From Lunularia cruciata (Eukaryota; Streptophyta; Marchantiopsida; Lunulariales; Lunulariaceae), in assembly GCA_948567375.1 (NCBI GenBank), contig OX419755.1, positions 62,493,944-62,557,943 of the forward strand: a stretch of DNA of 64,000 nt, read 5' to 3'. Made by a program: the position numbers and the translations under genes. Every line of letters starts with the position of its first letter. Position 1 is the first letter of the stretch. Under the pieces are notes generated by a model. The model made no database searches. It worked only from the letters and a program-made list of their open reading frames with translations, and was not told where the DNA came from. Shown here one piece after another: positions 1 to 8,926 of this stretch.

Positions 1-700
1 TTGTGAACTTTATTTTGAAGCTACCAATCTACAAGATGAGCAAAAACAGATTTTCTTGGCTTCTAGCCAATTGGATGGAGTAGCAAATCTAGGGTGGAGA
101 TTCCGAGTGGAGCAAGCTGAACGACAAATTGTTGCACCAAACTTGACATGGGCAGATTTCAAGAGTGCAATTATAAGTTGGTTCTAAGCTATAAATGCCA
201 CACAAGCTGCACGGGCTAAGTTGGTAGAGTTGAAACAGATTGGCTTTGTAAGAAGTTACATCACGCAGTTCCAAAATACCATCATGCAAATTCTAGATAT
301 ATTGGAAGGTGAAGCTTTGGATTGATTTGTGAGGGGCTTGAAGGTGAAAACCAAATTAGAGGTAACTATACGAGAGCCACAACACTTGGAGGAAGCCATG
401 CGGTTGGCCGAACGTTTTGATTCCTTGGTTGTAACAACTTGGTCTTGACCTCAACCCCCACAGAGCCTACCAATACATTGCACACAAGTGGAAGAGCCAG
501 CACCAATGGAGATTGATGCCATTCAACAAAGACTACTTGGCACGGCAGATAGAGAGAAACTACAACAAAATGGTGGTTGTTTTTATTGTCGCCAATTTAG
601 GTATCGCATTACTAAATGTCCACTCAAGAATAGACGACCTCGACAAGTTGCACAGGTGGAGGTTGTAGAGTGGAATGATCAAGGAAACAAAGAATCCTAA
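1..700 (+). pseudogene. gag remnant with a damaged zinc knuckle
   Basis: This is the retrotransposon capsid region followed by a nucleocapsid zinc knuckle. The frame reads through a helical gag domain (for example VANLGWRFRVEQ, then RSYITQFQNTIMQ) with stops at 186-188, 323-325 and 446-448. The knuckle at about 578-620 reads CFYCRQFRYRITKC. In the CX2CX4HX4C pattern the His position is Tyr and the usual Gly before it is Arg, so zinc binding is probably lost. The start of gag is outside the window. It would package element RNA if intact, but this copy is dead. Confidence 0.8.
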
Positions 701-770
701 TAGGAGATTTTGAGCCGCCTACTAGGAGCTTGATTAGTTCCAATGGGATTGAAGGCTTGACCTTGCAAGT

Positions 771-1076
771 TTGCTTCACTTGCAAGATACAATATCTAAT
801 CGGGATTGTAGGATTTTGGTTGATTCTGGAAGTTCAAAGAATTACATCTCTATGCAAGTAGCAAAGGAATTGGGTATTCCTATCAAGCCTATAATTGGAA
901 GTATTTTGATGATGGTGGATGGTAGAAAGGGTTCTGCATTCCGCACATCGCATCTTGTTACCTTCAAGATTGGGAAGAAGTATTTGGAGTGTATGAGGTT
1001 TGTAGTGGCACCTCTACACTATGATATCATTCTGGGTATACCTTGGCTTGAATATCATAAGGTTCAATTCAATTAG
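771..1076 (+). pseudogene. Retroviral-type aspartic protease remnant
   Basis: This is the element's aspartic protease domain, which would cut the gag-pol polyprotein. The catalytic triplet is intact in ILVDSGSSKNYIS at about 813-851. The downstream hydrophobic block YDIILGIPWLEYHKV at about 1021-1065 matches the usual second conserved block. The frame closes with TAG at 1074-1076. It sits between the gag knuckle and a repeat-bearing spacer before the reverse transcriptase. Confidence 0.8.
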
Positions 1077-1170
1077 ACCTGATGCCAAATTCAATTACAA
1101 CACCAAGGTAGGAATTTTCAATTAGGTTGTCTGGCACCTTTGAGTAAGACACCTAAGAATAGTCAGTCCC

Positions 1171-1350
1171 AAGATAGGAAGTTTGTTGAGAAGGTAACCA
1201 TAGACCAAACCTGGGAGGGAGGTGAGTTCAAAGATGGGAATTTTGCCAAGAAGGCAACCAAGGAGCAAGCTTGGAAGAGAGATGAGTCCCTAGAAGAGAA
1301 GTTTGTTAGTAAAGCAACCAAAGAGCAAGCTTTGGAGGAAGATAAGTCTG
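1171..1350 (+). repeat. 60-bp tandem repeat, about 3 copies, in the protease-RT spacer
   Basis: Three consecutive 60-base units align without gaps. In protein each unit is 20 residues and holds the core KFVEKVTIDQ, NFAKKATKEQ or KFVSKATKEQ, followed by an acidic or Trp-containing stretch. The period is a multiple of three, so the repeat grew while the frame was still coding. No known domain is recognised. Confidence 0.8.
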
Positions 1351-1419
1351 TATTTGCGGTGTGGATCAAGCCGATTGCACAAGAACAATATGCGGAGGGT
1401 CGAGAGCCTCATTAAGCAA

Positions 1420-2790
1420 TGATTGATCGAATAGTTAAAGAGTTTCTAGACGTGTTTCCGGATGATCTGCCAAAGGGATTACCCTTTGATTGAGGTATGC
1501 CCTTCAAGATCAAGTTATTACCAAGGTAGGTTATTCCAGTGAGTAGAACGATCTATCGGCTCTCACCAAAGGAGTTGGAGGAGTTGCAAACAACACTTCC
1601 AGAGTTGTTGGAGAAGGACTTCATACGACATAGTACCTCTCCTTAGGGAGTATCGGTACTATTTGTTCCAAAGAAATATGGAGGACCTCATTTCTGTATT
1701 GATTATCATGGGTTTAATAAGCAAACCGTGAAGAATGCATATCCCTTGCCTTGGATTGATGACTTGCTTGATCAACTAAGTGGAGCATGCTACTTTTTCC
1801 AAGCTGGATCTTCACAACAACAATTGGCAAATACCTATTGATAGAGAGGATGTGCAAAAGATTACCTTTTGCACAAGGTATGGGCATTTTGAGTGGAGAG
1901 TTCTACCTTTTGGACTCACTAATGCTCCAGTAGTCTTCATGGATTAGATGCATCAAGTGCTGGATGGACTATTGGATCAGTCTGTGGTGGTGTTCTTGGA
2001 TGACATCTTAATCTATAGCAAGATAGAGGCAAAACACATGAATCATGTGCGAGAAGTCCTAAGATGACTACGACAATGGAGATTTTACTGCAAGAAGTCG
2101 AAGTGTGCCTTTGGCCAGAAGGAGGTTACCTTCTTGAGTCATAAGATCTCATCAGAAGGGATTAAGATGGAAGAAGAGAAAATCAAGGCCATTACTGATT
2201 GCCCTACCCTAAAGGATGCTACAAAAGTACGGGCATTCAATGGATTGGCCAGTTTTTACCGACGGTTCATCCATTATTATGCTCATGTGGCTGCACCATT
2301 GACTGACCTCTTGGGAAAGAACTCGAGTTTCCAGTGGACCACCAAGCATGAAGAAGCATTCCAAAAGTTAAAGCATATGGTGTCTTCAAGACCCATTCTT
2401 CAACCATATGATCCTCAACTACCTTGTGTGGTTGATTTTGATGCTTCTAACTTTGCAATTGGAGCCGTGCTGCAACAAGAATTTCTAAATGGACTCCATC
2501 CCATTGCCTTTATGTTTCACCAACTCAATACAACTAAACTAAACTACTCTGCTTGAGATCAAGAACAACTTGCAATGGTATACGCTACCAAGGTATGGAG
2601 GCATTACCTCTTGGGGAAACAAGTGATCATGCAAATTGATCACAAACCATTGTTGCAGACCTTACACTTGGAACACATGAAGAGTCAACATCATTGATGG
2701 GAGGAACAACTACAACTGTATGACATCAAACTTGAGTACAAACTAGGTTGGTTCCATGTCATCCCTGATGCTTTATCATGACAACTTGAT
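1420..2790 (+). pseudogene. Reverse transcriptase and RNase H remnant
   Basis: This is the polymerase part of pol. Reverse transcriptase blocks are readable: [18 protein letters not shown] (about 1734-1785), LPFGLTNAPVVFMD (about 1903-1944) and the catalytic block VVVFLDDILIYSK (about 1984-2022), with FLDD in place of the commoner YxDD. RNase H follows with CVVDFDASNFAIGAVLQQ (about 2425-2478). TGA stops at 1491, 2065, 2554, 2695 and 2779 fall where the family has Arg. TAG stops occur near 1645 and 1946. At 1795-1830 a small frame disturbance removes the block that carries the first catalytic Asp. Confidence 0.88.
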
Positions 2791-3636
2791 TTGAAGTCTT
2801 TTCTTCTCATCACAACGGCAATTTCAACGGTGTTAGTTGACTCCAAGGTCCAAAATGAGTTTCAATTAGCTCTACACCAAGATCCCTTCTTCCAAATGGT
2901 ACATGGTCGTCTTATGGCATGTGATAAGGAGTACAACACCTTCTCTATCAAGGAGGGCCTTTTATTCCATGAGGATCGGATCTATGTTCTAGCTAAAGGT
3001 GATCTTTGACTTGTGCACCTTTAAGAAGCCCATGATTTACTCATTACTGGTCACATAGATGTAGACAAGACCTTGGGTACCCTCCAACGTCAATGGTGGT
3101 AGCCCAACATGACACAAGATGTTCAAGAATTTGTCTGATTGTGTGAGAGCTACCAACGCAACAAGGCTAGAAGCCAAGTGGACTCCTTCAACCACTCGCC
3201 ATTCCATTTGCTTGCTAGGAGCATGTGAGCTTAGATCTCATCATATTATTGCCAAAGACAAAACAAGGACATACCGCAATTGTGATGTTTGTGGATAAGC
3301 TTAGTAAGCAAATCCACTTGGCACCAACTTGTGATACGGTGGATGCTCCAACCTTAGCGCAAATCTACTTTGACAATATCTTCAAGCATCATGGGATGCC
3401 ATGTGTACTCATCTCCGATCATGATCCTCAATTTACTAGGAAGTTTTGGCAAACACTCTTCCAGATACTTGGCACCAAGCTTGCTTTGTACACGGCCTAT
3501 CATCCTCAAATTGATGGACAAACCAAACATGCAAATCATACATTGGAGGATATGTTGCGTGCCTTTGTCAATGTCCACCATACCAATTGGGATGGATGTC
3601 TTGTAGTTACAAAATTTGCCTACAACAATTCCAAAT
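2791..3636 (+). pseudogene. Integrase remnant: zinc-binding and catalytic core
   Basis: This is the integrase of the element. The N-terminal HHCC zinc region is readable but broken by stops at about 3007-3170. The catalytic core runs from about 3225 with LDLIILLPKTKQG, then LISDHDPQFTRKFW (second Asp), then HPQIDGQTKHANHTLEDMLR at about 3501-3560. The third catalytic residue is normally the Glu of a TER/SER triplet in that last block. Here it is Lys (TKH), so this copy should be catalytically dead even apart from the stops. The stop at 3637-3639 follows FAYNNSK. Confidence 0.87.
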
Positions 3637-3639
3637 AGG

Positions 3640-4300
3640 CAAGCACCAGATTTTCTCCTTTCTTTCTCAATTTTGGCCAAGATCCGCTTGTTCCAGATTC
3701 TCTTCTTGCTCTCCCTCCATCTCAAGTTCCTCATACATCCACATTCTTGACCATTATATCCCACTCTCTCCAACAAGCCAAAAGCAACAAGTCTCACCTC
3801 CTTGTTGCTCAAAATTACCAAAAACAATATGCAAACCACCATCGTCATGATCTCACCTTTGAACTCAGTGATAAAGTCATGCTATCCTTTAGTAACCTCC
3901 CTCTCCCACTTGATACCCAAGTTCATAAACTTACCATTAATTGGATAGGCCACTTTGATATCACCCAAATTGTCTCTCTTGTTGCTTATCGACTTGCCTT
4001 GCCTTGTCATATGTGTATCCATCCTGTCTTTCATGTTTCCAAGTTGAAAGCCTTTGTTCCTAACCCCTCCTCCTTTTCCTCTCAAGTCCAACCTCCCCCT
4101 CTTCCTATCCATATCAATGATCATGAGGAGTACAAATTTGATCATATCCTTGCACGTCACCATATTCAACAAGGCCATCGCCAACATATGGAGTACAAGG
4201 TCCTTTGGAAAGGGTATCCCCTTCATGATGCCACATAGGAACCTCTTTCTCACCTCTTGAGTGCACAAACGGCCATCCAAGAATTTGAAGCTTCACTAGC
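3640..4300 (+). pseudogene. Integrase C-terminal (GPY/F-like) region and chromodomain
   Basis: This is the C-terminal tail of pol. The block HPVFHVSKLKAF at about 4021-4056, after IGHFDITQIVSLVAYRL (about 3946-3996), is the typical integrase C-terminal region. A chromodomain follows: EEYKFDHILARH (about 4126-4161) and MEYKVLWKGYPLHDAT (about 4189-4236), then a stop where the family has Trp, then a short helix AIQEFEA at about 4270-4292. In chromoviruses this domain guides integration to chosen chromatin. Confidence 0.85.
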
Positions 4301-4321
4301 GACGAGGACGTCACCAACTAG

Positions 4322-4334
4322 CAGCGGGGGAATA
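4322..4334 (+). promoter_or_regulatory. Polypurine tract before the 3' LTR
   Basis: The purine-rich run CAGCGGGGGAATA lies directly before the TGTAAC start of the LTR. This is the position and composition expected for the plus-strand DNA synthesis primer of an LTR element. Confidence 0.75.
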
Positions 4335-4745
4335 TGTAACAGTATGGATTTTAGCGACATAGTTAGTAAGGCTAATGAAGTAGAGAATAAGCCAAATTAG
4401 CCTAGAATATTCCAAAATCATCTAGGAAACTTCTTGGGAAGCTTCCTTACTAGTTAACTTGCGCTCTAAGCAGGTAGCTTCTAGAAGCTTCTAACTAGCT
4501 TAGCTTGCATACCAAGTAGGCGACTTCTAGAAAAAAGCTTCTTGAGAAGCTTCATAGTTAACTTGGCTTGCACTCTAAGAAAGCGGTTCAAGGAAGCTTC
4601 TTGAGAAGCTTCTCAAGGGCCTTGTATGCTACCTATAAATACCAAAGCTGAAGCTCATGCTAGGCATTCAGAGTTTTCCCTCATTCAAGTGTCCCAATGT
4701 GAGCTTCCATTCTCTTATTTCTCTCTTTGGTCATGGTCTTTTACA
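4335..4745 (+). repeat. 3' LTR, 411 bp, TGTAA...TTACA
   Basis: The left end TGTAACAG follows the polypurine tract. The right end CTTTTACA gives 5-bp inverted termini TGTAA/TTACA. The right end was fixed because the minus-strand pol frame of the neighbouring element resumes at 4746. A TATA-like box (CTATAAATA) lies at about 4634-4642. The upstream half holds palindromes built on AAGCTTC (see findings). The matching 5' LTR should lie left of the window. Confidence 0.72.
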
Positions 4746-5912
4746 ACCAACTTGGTCTATAGGAGATTGTCTCCTCCCAATAGTCAAAACTAAAACCCAT
4801 AGGGTATAACACTACTCCTCCAACTAGCACATCATATGACTCAACTATTGTCACAATAGCCTAAGCTCTCACCACCAAGCTATCAGTCGGATGACTAGGC
4901 TAAACCTAGACAACAAGCTCCACACGTATGATGTGTTTTGTTGAACCACCACCTAGAGATATCTAGATCTGAAATGGACACCTCTCCACATTGGTCTTCT
5001 GTAACTCCAGACCAACAACTACAGCCTTCCCCAACATAAGGGACTATGCACCAGAGTCTAACAAGACTCTCTATGGTGTATAGACCTTTCTTCAAGGTCC
5101 CACCAAACAAAAAATCTCCCTTTGGTTATCCAATACGACAACACTAGGTGTGAACCGTGCTCTCTCAAAGGCCAGTCTAGTTGGCAACTCCTCTAGTCTA
5201 GCCGTTGTTACTTGCCCTAAACTCCTGGTCGTTGAACGGATCCCATGCTCCTCAACCAAGTAAGCTCCACTACCAACCACCTCTACTCTAGTAGTAGGAA
5301 CCGCATCATCCCTACTCTCACACAGCATGGCAACCAACTAAAACATTGGGGTTGGGTCAACTCCCAATGTAAACATATCATTGACCAAAAACAAAGGACG
5401 CCACATAATCAGCTGAGCCGCCCCCAACATCATGCTAGACTCAATCTGTGTGATAGTAGGTGGTTGACTAGTAGGTAGTCCGTCATGTACTCCATCACCA
5501 TCTCCCACACCTGCATTGGGACGTCTAGGAACTATGGATGTTTTTTGCAATGCCTCAAATAGCATGAAAGACTGGAGAAGTGTGACTTGTCTCCCAACCT
5601 CTCCTCTTTGTAGGTCCAACTCCAATGATGTTCCTCTATGCTTTGGAGCACGTACTACACTCTTAGTCACTACTACATATGCATTCACCTGTGCTGCTCC
5701 GCACATGAAGTCCAAAGCATCTCTATCACTAGCATATGAGGTGGAAGCCTAAGCATCCAAATCTGATCTCCTTTGAGCAATGGCCATACTAGCCAATCTT
5801 TGCTCCAATTGCTCAATCCGAGTAGCCATAGATGTATCAAAAGTAAGGGTAGGTACTGCACCCCTACTAGGTGTAGATGCTCTCCCACCACCTCTACCAC
5901 CTTGTCCTCCAT
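4746..5912 (-). pseudogene. Linker and aspartic protease remnant of the second element
   Basis: After gag comes a linker with heptad-like residues (RIEQLEQRLASMA, about 5800-5838), then long Gln/Arg-rich sequence. The protease motif LLDSGA is read on the minus strand at about 5047-5064. About 210 bases further on, the frame reads SYDVLVGGVVLYPMG and FDYWEETISYRP, the block expected between protease and reverse transcriptase (about 4753-4840). Coding is cut at 4746 by the other element's LTR. Confidence 0.75.
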
Positions 5913-5936
5913 GAACTAGAGCTCCTCTATTACCTA

Positions 5937-7126
5937 CTATAGCAGCCCTACCACTCTGTAACTCCGGGTGTAGGTCAAAACACCGATCACTAATGTGACC
6001 AAATCTGTGGCAATGCTCACACTACCTCTGTGCTGGCTGTGATGCACCAAGGTATCAAGTCCATTGCCCAGAGTACACTCTCTCTGATGGTGAGTTCCAC
6101 CACAAGTCCAACAAGCAACACCACCACTCATTAGTTGTTGCTAACCCAAAAATGAAGGTAAGGGTCTAACTCCACTAGGCCCTCCACTCGCTCCATAAGA
6201 TCTAGGCTGTCCACCTTGTCCTCAAAAACCAACTAGATGTGGTGCACTCTAGAAGAAGTCACAACTGTGGCTGAGGTCTCCCTACCAAATCCAAATGTCA
6301 CCACCCTCTCCTCCTCCATGTTGAGCTCAATACGCTCAACCAAACCAAAGACCACTGCCAAAGTAAGCGAAGTAGCTTGTAACAACGTAACATCACAAAC
6401 TCTAAATTGCAACTCCTTGTCTAGTATCCCATACCAAAACTGTACTGCTTGGGCCTCAGTAACTCCCTGAGTGAAGTTGATCAACCGCCTCATGTGAGTG
6501 TATGCTTTGCGTAGGCTCTCTCTAGCCTTCTGTTGGAACTCTTGCAAGCTCATCAGCTTGTCAGTCCGCACTCCTTGGTAGTTTTGCCTCAAACATTGGA
6601 AGAACTCCACCATGGGGTTAAACCCGAGTACCACACCACCTCCTGCAGCGGTACCTCCACTTGTAGTAGCACTATCTCTAGCTAGTGCACCTCCACTAAC
6701 ACTACTTGAGCTAGAACTTGTAGGTACAACCAATCTACTCTTGGCTACCCAACCTGAAGTGATAAAGACATAGTTCAAAGACCAATATTATCTCCATAAC
6801 TTGATCTCATCCAAATGAGCTCTCCTAAACTCATGGTAGTCATCCATTGGTGGACCCTCTAGATGCTAAAACAACCCCTTCCATGCCATGAAGGGTGTAA
6901 ACAAAGTTGGGTTCCGCATTTGCTGTAGATCACACCAACTATCAAACTTTTGGATGAAGTCATCCAACTCAATAGTACCCACTGTACCAGAGTAACGCTT
7001 AGGGCCTTTGGAGGCCCCATAAATCTTGTCCATGTCCCACAACAACGGTGCAAACACACCAAGTGCACTCTCAATTGAATCAACTCTTGTGTCAAACTCC
7101 AACTTAGAGTCAATCTCCTCCCTCAC
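5937..7126 (-). pseudogene. gag remnant with two zinc knuckles
   Basis: The frame opens at ATG 7126 (MREEIDSKLEFDTRV) and has a stop near 6866. It continues through a capsid-like domain that includes FFQCLRQNYQGVRTDK and FTQGVTEAQAVQFWYGILD (about 6400-6620). A Ser/Gly-rich linker lies at about 6640-6720. Two CCHC knuckles follow: CWTCGGTHHQREC (6075-6113, CX2CX3HX4C) and CEHCHRFGHISDRC (5980-6021, CX2CX4HX4C). They lie in different frames, so at least one frameshift separates them. Confidence 0.8.
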
Positions 7127-8926
7127 TATGACCTAAGATACATGTTGATATTGAGTACCACTCTAAGTAAACCCATTGCATACTACATGACTATCTCTTG
7201 TGGAATCTCCAAAGAACTTTGTAGTGAGAAAGTAACTGCAACCACAAACTGCAACAGTAAATCGAAACCACAAATTGCAACCGCAAGTACCCCACTAAGT
7301 GCCAACACTACCAAGTGCCGATACCAACTAAGCATCACCCACTAATGTAACTCTAATGGAGATAACTACAATAAGGGAAAGGGCAACTTGTAACGTGCCA
7401 TCACAACACGCACTCTCCAAGTCTATAGGTCATCACTCCAGCCTCACTATCAAGAGCACACCAGAGCACAAATGCTTGAAAGTCAGGGTACCTCACACAA
7501 ACGTGGTGCACAAACAAGAAGCAAAGAATGGAGATGGTCAAATCACAAGGAATCTAAACAAAAACTCCCCATCTCATAAAACAACACGGGATTGACTTTG
7601 CCACCATTTGGCATTTGACATAAGAGAAGTTTGTATCTAAGTCCTAAGCTACCAGGATCACCAAGAATTGATCAAATTGCCTCTCTTAGCCAAAGCTACA
7701 AGTGTATAGATAATAATGGCATAGTCACTAGGACAAAAAATAAGGATGGACCAGTTGGCTAGGGCACCAATCTAGGAAAAAGAGATCTAGGGGTAAAACC
7801 CTATTGCACACAATTTAGCAGGAAAGGCAAATTTTGCCAAAAAATGACCAATATCTACTCTAAACTAGTTAGCCTCACGCCATCAAGCTGGCTTGCTGGC
7901 CCTTCTAGGTCGTTGTAGCCTCTCATAGCCCACAACTTATGTCTTGAAGCCTCTAAATGTCAAAATTCAGCCAAATGAGGTCTTTCTTCTTGCCACTTTG
8001 AACCTCCTCTAAAATTTGGCAAAAGTCCTCCAAACTAGCAAAACTCCTCCAAATCTAGCCAAAATCTTACGTAAAATCCAACCAAAATTTGACATAAACC
8101 CTAAAGTTGGCTGACCGCCAAATCCCCCGCTAACTCTTCACTTGAGCTAAATTGAAAACACGGGTTTCTCCAAATTACCAATTCATGAGAATAACTTCCC
8201 AACTCCACCTTCAATTTTACTTTTTTAGCCCAATTCACAACAAATTGGTACTTCATTCACCTCTTGAGCTCAAAATCACAACCACTACTCAAAATTTGCT
8301 CCTTTTGTGCTCAAAAATTGGCCAACACTTCCGCATATTGTTTGCCTTACTGCCAAATCTCCATCAAGCAACAAGCTTCTGCACACTAGGGAAAAACTGA
8401 ACTTCAATTGAGCTACCAATGATTCACCTAGCTTGGAGATACCAACACTCAAAGTTCTTGCACCCGATTTCTCCCTAATTTCACTTCTAGGATGTAATCA
8501 GATTGTTTACCACTCTAAACTCAACTCAACTCATATCAGTACTTGATCTGTCACTCTATAAACTGCCAACAATCGTGCACTAATTAGAGTCAAGCCACAC
8601 CCGCTCTAGCTAAGAGAATCCATGTGATGCTCACCAGCTTCTATCCACCATAGCCAAGAATTCGAAGGCTCAACATCAAAGAAGTGAACTCTTTGGAGTT
8701 GCACCTCAAAAATATATCCCTGACTGGAGCTAGGTCTAAAACCCTAATGGTCTCATTGATGGCAGACTCAACAGTGCAAATGGTGCAAAGTGACAGTGGG
8801 CTCCACCGTGAAGTCAATACCCTGAACACAGACTCTGACTATCGGAAAGTAGTCTTTGAGAAACTGCTGAAATAACTCTAACTACCATCATTGGAACTTT
8901 AGTGTCCGAGCAATCTAGATTTGACA
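7127..8926 (-). other. Presumed 5' leader and LTR of the second element
   Basis: No coding signal is seen. By position this should be the untranslated leader and 5' LTR. On the minus strand a possible primer-binding site TGGTGGCAAAGTC lies at about 7597-7609, with a CA-ending sequence just upstream. A TG start is possible at about 8925. Neither end is confirmed, and the partner LTR is not in the window. Confidence 0.35.

Larger units (their letters stand above)
1..4745 (+). mobile_element. Decayed Ty3/gypsy chromovirus-type LTR retrotransposon, 5' end outside window
   Basis: The domains run in the order gag, protease, reverse transcriptase, RNase H, integrase, chromodomain, purine tract, LTR. 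That order (integrase after RNase H) is the Ty3/gypsy order, and the chromodomain places it among chromoviruses. The window opens inside gag, so the 5' LTR and primer-binding site lie to the left. The reading frame is broken by many stops, most of them TGA where the family has Arg, so the element cannot make its own proteins. The 3' LTR end at 4745 abuts the coding sequence of a second element on the other strand, which implies nested insertion. Domains and order are seen directly; lineage is from family knowledge. Confidence 0.9.
4746..8926 (-). mobile_element. Second Ty3/gypsy-type element, gag and protease part, interrupted by the first
   Basis: On the minus strand this stretch carries, from high to low coordinates, a presumed leader or LTR (7127-8926), gag (7126 to about 5937), a linker and a protease. 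Coding then stops abruptly at 4746, where the LTR of the plus-strand element begins. Reverse transcriptase and integrase of this element are missing here and are predicted left of the window. The frame has stops and frameshifts, so this element is also dead. Confidence 0.8.
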
